Shown here in pieces: positions 21,539-33,936 of a DNA stretch of 64,000 nucleotides. The notes below the pieces were generated by a model that had not been told where the DNA came from, did no database searches, and saw nothing but the letters and a program-made list of their open reading frames with translations. Within the stretch, counting starts at the first letter, position 1. Each line of letters opens with the position of its first letter. A program made the position numbers and the translations under genes. This stretch comes from Microdochium bolleyi (Eukaryota > Ascomycota > Sordariomycetes > Xylariales > Microdochiaceae): NCBI GenBank assembly GCA_001566295.1, contig KQ964274.1, positions 62,001 to 126,000 on the forward strand, in the 5' to 3' direction.

Positions 21539-23412
21539 CTAGGCCCACGTCTTCCCTAGCCAGTCCGGCTCGGCATAGCTCGCGGTCGCCACCCAGGGCA
21601 CCTCAACCGCACCATACCTGCGAAGCGGCAAATTGTATGGTATACGAAGCCCAACAATAGTGGATGTGGCCTTGTCATTGTCATCTTGCACAACATCGTC
21701 CTGCGAAGGGGTATCCGTCGTGAAAGAGCCCACCATCTTGGCGGCCGGGTCGTCCGTCAGCAGCTCTGGCCAGACCATGACACCAATCTCCCACGATGCA
21801 ATCCTGATGTCACCAGCCGCATTACCTGCCTCGCCCCAAGCCTGTTTCGAGATGTTTGCCGATGTCAGAAGTGCCCAGTCGATAGTGTTGCTATCCTTGT
21901 GGTAGCGAATGTATGTCTTGATGTGTGGAGCTGCGCGCTGCCGGCCTGCGTCCTTGGGTTCGCCGGGCAAGACTGAAGGCAGAGTTAGTGTGGAAGACAC
22001 AGTGACCTGTAGAACCTCTGGAGTCTTTGGTTCTGTTGTCATGAGATTGTCATACCTGCACCTCCCTCGGCATCGTTGGCCCAGTGGCAGAGCATTGGCC
22101 TCATATAGTCCAGCTGTTTGACCTGTTGCGCGGACTGGATCTTCATGTGGATTGAGCGTCCAGAGGCATAGCCGTCAAGTGACCGCCGGATCTCGTCAGG
22201 CGTCGGGAAGACGACTCGGTAGATTGGCTTCAAAGAGGGCGACTTGGCCGGCGAGGTGAACGAGTCCAGTAACGTGCCTCTTAGCCAGGTATCTTTCGGT
22301 CCGAGCGTAGCTATCGATGAGACCTGAGCCACGATTTCCGACTTCCCGCTGCTCTGCACGGGGACAGATCTCATCGTCTTTCTTACGGCAGCCCAGCCCC
22401 ACGATGTGGCGTCTGCATCTTCATCCTCAATCTCGTGCCTGCCTGGGACGCTAGCAATAAGAGCTCCCCGCACCGCAGAAAAGTCGTATCTGGCGAGTTG
22501 CTCAACGAGGGCTTTGCAGACATCACCCCTGGAATTATAGGCTCGGAGGTAGTTCAGCAGGTCGAGCTTGAACTTGTGACCGCTGCCCACCGCCAGAGGT
22601 GGCTGTGGACCACTATCCACGCCAAGAGGTAGCAGAGGAGACTGCCAGACTGCTTCGGTCATGTTGGTCCAGTCCTTGGCGATCATGTTTGCTGTATGTA
22701 TGACGACCTGCGCGGTGTCATCGTGGCGGAAGAGAATCAGCATCTTGGAGTGGTGCGTCCCGAACATCTCTGGCATGTAGGCTGTGTGCAACTGGACATT
22801 GCTGTGCCGCGATGCTTGGTGCTAAGGGAAAGCAGATTGTTAGTAACCCAGGGGCCAGCAAGGGGGAAGCCGAGGGCCAAAGTAACTGGTCACTCAAAAA
22901 CCTGGTGTCCGGCCGCTGTAGCTTACCTCGAGAGACTTCCGACCCGAGTCCTCCTGCTTCCAGAAGCCATGGACAATGTGCACTTTCACAAGAGCCCGCG
23001 TGTCGGCGTCAAAGTGGGACATAAGAAAGTTGACGTCGTGGAGATAGTTGAACTCCCAGCACTCTGATATCAGCGGATCCCCGAGCAGGTCTGCCAGCGT
23101 GACGGCATCCACGTTCATGTCTGGGCCGAGGTCGCGGATATGCGTGAGCCGAAATGGCGATGGCAGGATTCTTCCCGTTGTGTCTTGCCGCCTGTCGCCT
23201 GCTCGAACCTGTTCGTTCGTGCCTCCTTGTTCTTCTTCTCGTGTACCAGTCTTTGAATCTACGTCTGTCCTCATCTTGCGTTGCTTGGCTGAAGGCGGCG
23301 GTGGACTTATTGGCCGGTGCAGGGACCGTGGCGTGCCGGTTTCCTCCCGCGCTGCGGCGCTGCTGGCAACAAGGACAGGCTCGTCGACGCGTTGCCGTTT
23401 AGTTGGCGCCAT
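21539..23412 (-). CDS. tdp1: Tyrosyl-DNA phosphodiesterase 1
   Basis: Exon 1 runs 23412-22927, then a 105-nt intron (GTAAGC...TTAG), then exon 2 from 22821. Two HxK catalytic motifs of the TDP1 branch of the phospholipase-D superfamily are present: GTHHSKMLILF in exon 2, and HIKTYIRYH, followed after a short spacer by WALLTSANISKQAWG, in the last exon. The N-terminus is a disordered basic tail with KRQR and KQRK clusters that suits nuclear import. Family role: removal of 3' topoisomerase-I peptide and other 3' adducts from DNA. The second intron is unusual. Frame demands removal between 22055 and 22018 (GTATGA...CCAG, 38 nt), which is very short, giving exons 22821-22056 and 22017-21539 and 576 residues. 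A frameshift at this point is the alternative. It is divergent from the PDI gene. Confidence 0.88.
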
Positions 23413-24837
23413 GGTTACGTGAGTCCGAGTTGAACGAGGTGAAGCTCATCAAACCTGCCAGGGTTCTTTCACGGCCGGGGTAGACGTGAGAATCGGCAGT
23501 TGTCAGAGTAGGAATTGCAGGAGGGTGGGTGGGCGCCTGGTCAACTAGCAACCTTGGGCTTCACACTGAGGAGTGTACGAGACAGTCGGGTGCTGCCGAC
23601 TTTTCATTCACAATCACGTTCACGGGTGCACCTTGAAGGATGGAGGTGATGCCTGCTGACCAGGAGAGCAATGCCCCTGGACTCTGGCGCTGGTGCGTTA
23701 GGCCATGCAGCTCCTCTCAGGGAGAAACAGGTCGGCACTGTGGACGCTCGAGCACAGCCTGCCGCTTCCCGGTATCAGGGGCAGGCTGCACGGTCACGAC
23801 TAGGTACTATGAACACAACCTTGGAATCGTGCACTGCAGAGGAATCGCATACATGGATGCCTCCGAGTCTGGTATGAATGCTCATAGCCACATTCGTGGC
23901 GCCGCCCCACTCGTTGGGACAGCGCCCGCTCGTGTTCAGCCACACGATGTTCTGGACAACCACGAAATTGCAGATATGGATTGTGCATGCCCCTGCATGT
24001 GCACCAAGCTTTCTCAGCCAGAAGAACCAGGGGCCTGAGATAGCAGCTCCTGGAGGGGGTACTTTGCTGAGTCACACCCTGCCTGCAAACCTCAAAGTAC
24101 CCTCCAGAGGTACCGCTTGACGTCGTGCGCCATCCCGTGGTCACTGCTGGCATCGATTGTGGGCACGCATCCAACCAAGGTTTCGATTTCCCTGTGCAAA
24201 TGCCCCCTGACTGCGACAGCTGCTGGTAGTGCCGTCTGTGGGCTAGCCTCACCTGGGTCATCTCGCTGGCCTCCCGCGCTTCTCCCTACGCTACGTTGCC
24301 CTCCCGTACCATACCCCAACCTATCCGTCAGCGGTACCATAGTTCGACCCCGTCTTCCTGCCCACAACGACGCAGCGACCATCTCACAGGTGCGACGTCC
24401 CTGGTCCGACCTCCGGCTGAGCCTCATCTCGAACCATCGCTCGCTCTCGTCCCTCTGTCCGGCTGCTACGACCACCACGCAGGCTGGTCTCCTCCGTGCA
24501 CCGCGACCCATCATCTATCCTCAGCCGCATCCTCCGCCTCTACCTCCTCGGCCGGTTCCGTTTGACGGGCCTCATCGCCAGCAACGGACACTCAGCGCTC
24601 TCCATCACACCAAGGCGGGCGACGCAGTCCTCGAGCCTCTTTCACGGCCATCACTAGGCGGAACCTCGCAATCCCAGTCACAAAGCCAGCCGCCCCGGCG
24701 TTCCCTCCTCGATGATCTCGATATCAACATCATAGCCTCTCTCCTCACGCCCCTGATTCGAAAGGCCTCACCTGTCGGCTCTTGCCACTACTGGCACGTC
24801 AACTCGCTCCTTCATCTACTGTTGGCAACTTGCAAAC
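23413..24837. promoter_or_regulatory. Divergent promoter region, TDP1 / PDI, with an inverted repeat
   Basis: This 1.4 kb separates two genes transcribed in opposite directions. From about 24100 to the PDI start the sequence is strongly C/T-rich on the plus strand (CCTCC, CCACC tracts), typical of a fungal promoter and long leader. An inverted repeat sits at 24052-24105. A 263-codon open frame through 24117-24908 overlaps the PDI start in another frame and has low-complexity text, so it is not treated as a gene. Confidence 0.5.
24052..24105. repeat. Inverted repeat GGAGGG(GG)TACTTTG / CAAAGTACCCTCC
   Basis: The left arm is at 24052-24066 and the right arm at 24093-24105. The arms are perfectly complementary over 13 bp except for two extra G in the left arm, with a 26-nt loop. 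It is a cruciform or hairpin candidate between divergent genes; function unknown. Confidence 0.7.
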
Positions 24838-27095
24838 ATGAGGCTTGGCTCGCTCGCCCTCCTCCTGGGCATCTCGGCCCTGGGAGCTGCGCAGGCCATC
24901 GGTGCTGAAGATACGCAAGACCCCGAACGCGAAAACACCTATTTCAACACTCAGAAAGTGCCGCCCATGCTGGAGCTTACAACGGACAACTTTGACAAGG
25001 AGCTTAGCCTCTCCAAGAACATGGTTGTCAAGTTCTTCAGGTACGTGGGAATGCTCCTGCGCACCCCTCGAAAGTATTATGTCTGACTTTTGAATGCGCA
25101 CAGCCCATGGTGTCCTCACTGCATAGATTTCGCCCCGACATACCAAACATTATACGAGTTCTACTACACACAGACAGTAGACGATCCGAAATCCGGCAAG
25201 GTTGTGCCATTTGGCGAGTACTATGACCTGCGCTTTGCGTACATCAACTGTATCGCGTTTGGCGACACTTGCACAAAGCATGAGATCACGACCTACCCCC
25301 AGGTCCTCTTCTACACGGACGGCAAGAACGTTGATTCGGTCAAGGGCAACAAGAACATGACACTCGAGTCGGCTCTGATCGAAACGAACATCAAGGGCCA
25401 AAAGCCAGTGCCCCGTCCCGCCACTCTCGAACTGCCCGAGCCCGGGGACACCTCCTCGCCTGCATACAAGGCCAAGAAGGATGGCGCAAAGAAGACTGAC
25501 AGCGAGGAGAAGGCTGGCAGCGTCGAGAAGGCCGCATCTGGAGATAAGCCTGCTGTTCTTGAGAAGGCGGATGTCAACACCAGCAAGACCAAGATCGACC
25601 CCTACGCCGCAGCCAACGTCAAGCCTGCGAAGCCAACGTCAACACCAAACCCCCAAGGTATCTCTGTCTCTCTCAGCGCCGAAAGCTTCCAGAGCCTGGT
25701 CACTATGACCCAGGAGCCCTGGTTCATCAAGTTCTACGCTCCGTGGTGCCACCACTGCCAGGCTATGGCTTCGAATTGGCAGCAGCTTGCTAAGGAGATG
25801 AAGGGCAAGTTGAACGTCGGCGAAGTGAACTGCGAAGCCGAGTCGAGACTCTGCAAGGATGTCCGCGTCAACGGCTACCCTACAATCCTCTTCTTCCGGG
25901 GAGGCGAGCGAGTTGACTACAACGGCCTTCGCGGACTCGGTGATTTCCTTCAATATGCCGACAAGGCGCTCGACATCTGCAGCGGCATTCAGGACGTTGA
26001 CCAGGCTTCGTTTGAGGAACTGGAGCAGAAGGAGGATGTTATCTTTGTCTACTTCTACGACCACGCCACTACCAGCGAGGACTTCCTGGCCTTGGAGAGA
26101 CTCCCCTTGAGTCTCATTGGCCATGCAAAGCTCGTTAAGACGAGAGACGTTCATCTGTATGAGCGCTTCAAGATCACCACCTGGCCGAGACTCCTTGTTG
26201 CCCGAGAAGGTCGTCCTACGTACTACAACCCGCTCACTCCGAACGAAATGCGTAACACCCGTCAAGTCCTCACATGGATGAAGTCGGTCTGGCTGCCGAT
26301 CGTCCCTGAGCTTACCGCCTCAAACGCCCGTGAGATTATGGATGGCAAGATTGTGGTCCTCGGTATCCTGAACCGCGAGGATGACGAATCTTTCATGAGC
26401 GCAAAGCGCGAAATGAAGTCTGCCGCCAACGAGTGGATGGACAAGCAGATCCAGCTGTTCCAGATGGAGAGGCAGGATCTGCGTGATGCCAAGCAGCTGC
26501 GCATTGAGGAGGCCGAGGACCGCAATGACCAGCGTGCCCTGCGCAATGCCAAGAGCATTCAGATCAACATGAACAGATCAGACCGTAAGGAGGTCGCCTT
26601 TGCCTGGGTGGACGGCACTTTCTGGCAACGCTGGATCCGGACTACATATGGCATCGATGCCAAGGATGGCGAACGCGTAATCATTAACGACGAGGATGTG
26701 AGTTACATGCATGCTGAATGGGATCCATGGACGTCTAGACTGACATCTTACAGAACCGCCGCTACTGGGACCAGACCATCACGGGCAATTACATTATCCC
26801 ATCACGCACGTCGATCCTTGAGACTATCTCAAAGGTCACCGCATCACCGCCCATGCTCAAGCCCAAGCTCACTATCTCGAGCTTCGAGAAGGTCTTCTTC
26901 GACATCCGCATGGCCTTCTCTGACCACCCCATCATGTCATGGGGCGCAGTCATTATCGCCATTCTCTTCGCCCTGCGATACTTCCGCGGGCGTCTGCGGG
27001 GTGGCCGCGGCAACTTCCGGATATCAGAGAATCTCCCCGTCAAGGAAATTCGGGAAGGCCTGCTCGGCAACACTGCGAACGGCAAGACAGACTGA
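24838..27095 (+). CDS. Membrane-anchored ER protein disulfide isomerase (Eps1/TMX-like)
   Basis: Exons 24838-25040, 25104-26697 and 26754-27095 give 712 residues. Introns are 63 and 56 nt with GTACGT and GTGAGT donors. The N-terminus is a good signal peptide (RLGSLALLLGISALGAAQA). Two thioredoxin domains follow, with active sites SPWCPHC (Cys71/Cys74) and APWCHHC (Cys283/Cys286). Between them is a Lys/Ala/Glu-rich linker. A redox-inactive thioredoxin-like part comes next, then a Gln/Arg-rich helical stretch around residues 470-510, and near the C-terminus one transmembrane helix (about residues 659-677, MSWGAVIIAILFALRYF). This is the layout of transmembrane ER oxidoreductases such as yeast Eps1, involved in folding and quality control of membrane proteins. 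There is no KDEL-type signal; retention would depend on the membrane anchor. The gene is intact. Confidence 0.92.
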
Positions 27096-30000
27096 GCAAT
27101 CAGTCTCTGGTTTTGTCTTCGCATGCAGGTTTGGGTATGGATCAGGGATCCATACCTGCAAATTGGGCCAAGAAAGCCTATAATAAGTCATCACGAATCA
27201 TATTCATGGGAGGATGGGAGGGAAAGGAGGAATCTGCATGACCTGAAGCGCAGGGCTCCGTCGTGTCCTCGCAAGAAAGAAGAAAATTCTGTACAAAGCA
27301 AACATAGCTCTGTCTTTTGCAAGATCACACATATATTTGTTCCCCTTTTCATCCGTTGTCTGGAGTGTCCTGGCTCAAGGGGCGCACGTGAGTGCGGTCC
27401 AACCGGGGTGGCTAATGACAGTAGAGAAAGGTACACAACTCTCCTTCCACATGTCGTGAATCATCACTCGGGGCTCTATTATGTTTTTGTAGACTGCGGT
27501 TCCCAACCTTGGCGTGGTAGCAGAACCGTGGCTTGACAAGGCCGCCTGCTCGCTGTACGTCGACCATGATACCCATTTGAGAAGACGAAGTTTTTCGTAC
27601 CTCCACCACGGCAAGCTCCCACTGTGCTCGGTGCCGGGCACCACCAGCAGGGCCCGGCTCGGTGACACGAAGTCTGGACTGTGAGTGTGACGAATACACG
27701 GACGACACACTTACACACATAGTGACTGACAGTGAAAACACGATGGCATACAGTAAACTCAGAAGGCCTGCCATTGGCCTTTGCCAAATAATGCTTCCAC
27801 CACGGCATACACAGACTAAGTGGCAGGAATACACGAGCGGGACAACGACCACCACGTGGACCCGTCAGCTCCCGCCGACTTCAATCTAGCTCGTTGCTCT
27901 TCCACGGTTTGCCGTTTCGGAAGTGAAGGGGCACCGCCGATGTGCCGTCGGCCGTGGGACGGATTAGGGAAGGTCGACGAGTAAGAAGGTTGGCCCGATG
28001 ATGGGGTCAGGCAATGTATCGAGAGTGTGTGGACGTCCCAGACATCTCCTGCCTCTCCCATTGTAGGAAGCTCATTTACGCTGGGTGTGAGCAAATCAGA
28101 AATATCTGCCGGTGGGTGTTCCTGGGCGCCGCTGACGCTCGTAGACTTTGCACTACACTGGTAAGATGGGGGACAGAGTAGCTGAGCCTCTTGCCTAATC
28201 CAGCCATGACAGGTGGTGAAGATAAGCTCCTCCCCTCCTCCGGCTTGGCCACACATTCCGGCATGTTGAACCAACCTATGTTGAGCCAGCCTCGGTTTCG
28301 GCTCGGAATGAAAAAAACACTGCAATGTGGATTGAGTATAATTTCCTCGGCGTGTGTGTGGACAAGTGTACTGTTCTGTGGACGTTCTCGCCACGTGCGT
28401 CGGCGGCTTTGAGCCGGGCTTTTTTCTGGAAAGCTTGATCCCCCCCCTTAGGCCGATGAACTGTAACGACACAGATCGGCAGGGCATGAAAGACGGCTAT
28501 GGCCAGATAGAGTTCTGATACCATGAGTCGAGGCGCGGAGCATCTCCTCCACCTGCCCACAGAGCCAATGAATCGAGTTAAGAACATGTCCTTTAATGTT
28601 AAGCGCTGTCTTGTGACGGCCAGGAGAATTGGGGCAAAGGAGTGCCGTAACCACGTGGTCATACGCTAGCTTTTCGCTGGCGAATCATTCGTTGTGATTC
28701 GGCTATATTCAGAGACATGTTGTCGTGGTCTCGACCTCGACCCAGGCAGGTAGAGTTTTCGGATGCGGAGCTCTCCCACGCATGGCCACAGGCTCACCAC
28801 GCTAGAATCCATCATTCAAGATCTGAGCTCGGAATAATGGAGTGAGGCGAAGCCATTCAGAGAACGGACAACCAGTCGGGTTCGGTCAATACTACCGCCC
28901 CGTCTCGAAATGGCATGTGGACCAGATCCCGCCAGCAAACGTCAAGCATAAAAAGCAACACCGTCACTGGGCGTAGATAGCTGGGTGCTCAGCCACGTAA
29001 ACAGGGCATGTCCCGATGTGCCACAGACTGGACGCACCTCGATGAATCATTCTGCGGCGACCGAGACTCGCCGACCCGGTTGTCTGTGGAGTTGCCAGAA
29101 CCGTTTGCAATACCAAGGTCTGTTGTTGATTATTAGAGTTGCAGAGTCGTTGCCCTCACGTGGCGATTAACCTTTTTGATTTGGGAAGGGATGACAGTTA
29201 GGCTCGCCTAGAACAAGCCATCGACGATGGAGAGGCGGAGCATAGAAATGTAAGACACGGCAAAGACGCTCGGCACGTCACACGGAGGGCACGACGTTGC
29301 GAGTGAGGAGAGGTTGGAAAATCCTAGAAGCAAGGCCGCCGTGGTCCCTTCCTGACGCAGCGTGAGCCAAGGCAAACTAAACGAGTCTGGTTTTCGTTGT
29401 GTCACGTATGACCGTGCCGAGCTGTGAGCAGAAACCTGCACGTCCTAGAGAGGCGAGAAGTAGAAGGGGGCTGAGAAGCATGCCACAGCCGCTCGATCAG
29501 GCGATTTGCCGGCCTCTGCCAAACATTGGAGCACAGCCATGAAGGAAGCGTTGGGAATTTAGAGTTCTGTTCGGAGCACAGCCGCGGAGCATTTCAGCTG
29601 CCTGACTCGTCGGCATAATGGGTGTTTTGGCAGTCGTCAGTAAGTGGCACCCAGACTCTGGGTTGCACACTGCCCAGCCAAGCTCTGGAATGCTTGACAG
29701 CATCCGGGGCATAAAGACGACAGTCTTGTCCCGTGTTCAATACAGCAGGCTGGTGCCAGAACTGATCAAATTGCCTGCTGCTGGAAGACTTTGTGACAGA
29801 ATGTCACATGCGGCAAAGGCTGAGAGGCTGCAAGGCTCAAGATGTGATCAGCTCAAAAAGGACGCTGGCCATATGTGGTGTCCATGAGTGAAAAGCCCAC
29901 ATTCTGCACCACAAGTCGCTCCAGTCCTTGATCGAGTGTGCAGGTCAGTTCGAGGCGGGGGAAGACGTCAGAGTCGCTGGTGGTGTCTGGAATGGTCAGC

Positions 30001-32919
30001 CACCCCGGTGTCCCGCTGGGGACCCTTTTCATGCAGGCAGTCTTCAGTGCCGGGCCCTGACGATCATAATGATCGCCGGCAGCTCTACACACGAGCTATT
30101 GGTAACAGGGTACAGTATGAGATGGGACCTGGGGAGTGGGCATTGCACAGCCTGCATCAGCCGTGGGTACCCTCAGGTTGGCGCGCAGATTCCCAGAGGA
30201 CTGATCGTCTTTCCCATGGCGCGGCGCCGCAATTTCGGACCTACTTTTCGCAGACTCCGTGGCAGCCGCACCAGCAGCACCACCGCCACCACTTCATGGC
30301 TCCATCGGCACAGAAGGGGGTGGAGCAGCAGCCTTGGCTTCTATTCTTGTCGAACAGAGCAGAGCTAGATGGCCGGCTTGAGGACTCGAGAGGACGGTGC
30401 TGTACTCCGTACGGAGTAGCTGCTGCATTGTGCCGTGCTGTGCGTGCAGTCGGCAGCCGATCATAGTCCCCGCGGGCTCGTACTCGGTAACTTGGACTCT
30501 TGCTCCCCTGTGCTGAGTTTTGATGTATTCCGTACTGTACTACATACCCAGATATCTGTTCAGGTCGGGGAGGATGACGTTTGTGTCCGCGCATGTATCT
30601 GTTCGTTTCATCGGCTGTGGTGGCTTGGTGGGCCAGCTAATCCCTTCGCGGCGCACGATGACTTGCTTTAGTGAAGGCGAGACGGCGCTTGTGCAGAGCT
30701 GGATATTAGCGTAGACCCTGAGGTGCTGTGCTGTGCTGTGTTGTGCTGTGCTGTGCATGTCACGACCGCGGCGGCACGGTCGTGGGTTGTCGTGCTGACG
30801 AGTGGTCCCGAGCTGGCACACAGTGGCCGCTGATCGAGCCGCTGGGCGGATCCACGATCACCAGGGCACCTTGCCTGCTCGAGCAATACGAGTCGGCAGA
30901 TGCGAACTCTGTCTCGCCTGTCCAAGTCGCACGGAGGGGGACGTACAATTGGGACATCCAACTGCTGAGGACCGAGTCTGCATGCCGTCACGTGCCCACA
31001 GCCCAGCGCCCTGATGTTGCACTTCGATCGTGCAGACACCACCCACACCTGGACGGCGCCCCCACGACCGAGCACGCTTGTGGCTTCCCATCCAGCACCT
31101 CCCTCAGATGAGCACAACCTTCTGGTGGCGGTGAGACACCGGCCTTCCGCGCTACTTGCAACTGTGCATGTGGCCCCAAACCCGCTGCGACACTGACAGC
31201 CCGTCGTGCAGCCCGCCGTGCAGCCCGCTGGGCCGGCCAGGTTGGAGTAAGGCAGCGGCATCAACATCATGGGACCTCCTCCCGCGACCTCAGCCTCCCG
31301 CAGGCACGGAGCGAAGCACGACACTCAAGATAGTGGCCAAGGCCTCCGCCGGCGACCCTGATGCTGCCTACCTTCATGCCGTGCCACCTGCATGTTTCAG
31401 GAACAAGAAGTCATGAACGGTGCGGCCAAGGAGGACGTCCCTTGGGGAATACGACCCTTGAGCCACAAGGCCCTGGGGATCGGACTCACGGAGTGGGCAA
31501 CGACACGATCCAAGGATGCCTCCTTCTCCACATGCCAGGCCCTGGCAACCACAGAAACAGGGCTCACCGCTGCAGCCCACCCGATGGCCAAGAGCTCGGC
31601 ACCGCCCGTACCACAACCTCAACCCCCAGGCAACACATCAGGCAACTTGCTTGCCTCATGGAATCATCCTGGCGCAAGCATATTGATGGCGACCGAGCAC
31701 TGCCGCTGGCTATTCCGTACGAGACACCCATTACCATACAGCAGTCCTAGGCACAGAACGCCCGTGAAAGGCCACTGTCTTGCACCCATGTCCAACACGG
31801 AAATCGGAAAACGCAAGTGTTCGTCTACAGTCAGTCAAAGACGACACACCCTTCATAGGGCCCTGCTCAGGAGGCGAAAGGCTAGGGGTTCCTGTCGACC
31901 CATCGTTGGCCCAAGACACTCACTCGTCCGTGTCCACGCAATCTAGGCTCCAAAGGAAGGCTCTTCTCGCGCGAACATCCGGCCTCTTTTTGCACTGTTG
32001 TACCACCGATCGTTTCCGCCTGACGACTGCTCGCTGGTGTGCATGGGGCGAGCACACGTCAGGACGACGTCCGGCCAGGTGTGGGAGGCCAGCCCAGCAT
32101 CATCGTCCACCCCTGCAGAGGGCATGAACAAGCGTGCTGCTTGCGTGCGCATCCCTCTCCACCCCGTCTCCACCTCTCGTGCTGTTGTACCTCGTCTTCC
32201 AGGCTCGCCAGGCTCTTCAGCCCCAGCACAGACTTCGGCCGACCTAGCGGCGGCCGCCAAGCTGGCTGCCCAGCGGACCGCGACAGTATTCTTAATCTTG
32301 ACATGGCCCGGCTTCTACGAGGCTACTGCTAGCTCTTTGACATATATTCACCCAGAGAGCCCGCCCCTTTCCGAAGGTCCTCTTTGGCAAGAAACTTGCG
32401 CGTACCGAACTCCCAAAGACGACTTGAGTTGTTCCTTGCCATCCTGCCTCAAGACGACGAGAGCACAGGCCTACGACGTTCCCACAGGCTACTCGCACGC
32501 CTAGCAACAGGGTTCTTTGACAAGGTCCTGCTTGCCACACCTCAGGGTCAGACCACCCTACGCCAGCGCTTCCGCCAAGTTCCTCGATCCCACCTCGGAT
32601 CGACATCCTCGGCTTGCATCATTTTATAAACACAAGCCGCCAGCCTGCTCGTGTGATCTTAAGAACCAATCGCTCGACACCCAACACAGCAATCGTCTGC
32701 CCTTAACTTAAGACTCACGAGCCCACGGTCGAGGACTCGGTGCTTTACAACACAAGCTACACACGCAGCCACAGTCATCGTAACTGTGAGCCGACAGAAC
32801 ATGAGCAGCTGCCCACCTTCTTCACCACGGTCTAACTACCTGGCGCCTTAAATCATTCTCCTGCTCTCCGCAACCGAAATCCACAACATCATCAGGACCA
32901 CATCTCCCCAAACTCCAAA
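27096..32919. other. 5.8 kb gene-poor region
   Basis: No open frame in this stretch gives recognisable protein text. The longest frames (about 185-220 codons, for example minus 28487-27816 and plus 31392-31946) are rich in Ser, Arg, His, Cys and Pro, overlap frames on other strands, and look like chance frames. The final 900 nt before 32920 are C/A-rich with short pyrimidine tracts and probably serve as promoter and long leader for the cyclin gene. A TGTGC pentamer tract lies at about 30722-30756. No transposon ends, tRNA or rRNA were recognised. Confidence 0.5.
30722..30756. repeat. GTGCT pentanucleotide tandem repeat
   Basis: Seven near-perfect GTGCT/GTGTT units in a row (one unit reads GTGTT instead of GTGCT), ending in GTGCATG. 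It lies in the gene-poor region and resembles a simple expansion tract. Confidence 0.85.
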
Positions 32920-33936
32920 ATGGGCCACAACAAGAGCTTCTCCGTCTCCCACGAAGACGACGACTTTGAATTCGACGAGTCTTGCTTCAGGACATTCTAC
33001 AAGCCTCTGTCCAACCTGCCAACACCGCCGCTGTCCTCGAGGACTTCATCTGCAGGCCCAACCAGCCCTGTCTTTGCCCACGATGTGTCTCCCGAGGACA
33101 TCAATGCCGAGTTCATCGGACCTGCTGCCCACTTAGCTCGTATGCTGCCTCCGAGCGCTTCTTGCATCGATCCTTCTGTAGCAATGCTACAGGGCATGCT
33201 GGGGCGTGCACAGGTGTCTATGGACATCATCGCACTTGCCGTATGCATACTGGACTCGCTCAAGTCTAAGTTCTCCCGCCGCTGGCGTGTGTCTTTCCCT
33301 TTGTCCCGGGGACCGAACTCCACGAACAAGCGGCACACTCTGTCAGGTCCAATCCAAGCCCAGCACATCGACTCGGTGTTTCCCGAGGTCATCGCGCTCG
33401 GTGCGCTTATGATAGCGACAAAGTTCGTGGAGGACATGCAGGAACCTACGCACTATTTCGCCTCTGCCTGGGGTCAGAATCAGTGGACTTGCGAGCAAAT
33501 TAACTTCACTGAGCGGTGCATCATGGAGAGCCTGGAGTACCGCATCCTTCCCCTCTGGGACGAGGATTACATCAAGCAAGCCCGGCACGACATTGAGATG
33601 GCACGCCGAGAATTCGTGGACGAGATGGCTATAGCTCTCCAGGCCAAAGAGACCGCCGGCCAGAACAGAAACGGCTTCGGCCGACCTGGTCTTCTTCGAG
33701 AGAACAGCGTTAGGCACGGAAAGTCGATGAGCGCGGGGCACGCGGTTGTTGGCGCAGGCTTCAGCATCACTCCTGCAGACACACCGAAGCAAGAGTCGCC
33801 TGCAGCATTCACTCCAATGGCTTCCCTTACGCCAAATCGGGAGCCGTCTCTTGTCTTGGCCAACGAGACTGGCAAGTCACCCGGAAACGTTCTCGCCGAA
33901 GACTACTTCAGCTTGAGTCTTTCCACATCATCATGA
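32920..33936 (+). CDS. Cyclin-domain protein (Pho80/Pcl-like)
   Basis: A single-exon gene of 338 residues whose ATG is preceded by AAA. The N-terminal 70 residues are acidic then Ser/Thr/Pro-rich (NLPTPPLSSRTSS), with several possible proline-directed phosphorylation sites. The cyclin box spans roughly residues 85-215. It includes IALAVCILDSL, then FPEVIALGALMIATKFVED, and WTCEQINFTERCIMESLEYR, where the Lys of ATKF and a downstream Glu match the CDK-contact pair of cyclins. The C-terminal third is disordered. Family role: regulatory partner of a Pho85-type CDK in nutrient, morphology or cell-cycle control. The CDK partner cannot be told from sequence. The 5' flank is unusually long, which fits a regulated gene. 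Confidence 0.85.
   Translation: MGHNKSFSVSHEDDDFEFDESCFRTFYKPLSNLPTPPLSSRTSSAGPTSPVFAHDVSPEDINAEFIGPAAHLARMLPPSASCIDPSVAMLQGMLGRAQVSMDIIALAVCILDSLKSKFSRRWRVSFPLSRGPNSTNKRHTLSGPIQAQHIDSVFPEVIALGALMIATKFVEDMQEPTHYFASAWGQNQWTCEQINFTERCIMESLEYRILPLWDEDYIKQARHDIEMARREFVDEMAIALQAKETAGQNRNGFGRPGLLRENSVRHGKSMSAGHAVVGAGFSITPADTPKQESPAAFTPMASLTPNREPSLVLANETGKSPGNVLAEDYFSLSLSTSS

Noticed and set aside
24117..24908. 263-codon plus-strand frame upstream of and overlapping the PDI start
   Set aside because: Low-complexity Pro/Ser/Arg text from a C/T-rich leader, overlapping the PDI signal peptide in another frame.
27816..28487. 223-codon minus-strand frame in the gene-poor region
   Set aside because: No family signal, composition rich in Ser/Arg/Pro/Cys, and equally long frames overlap it.
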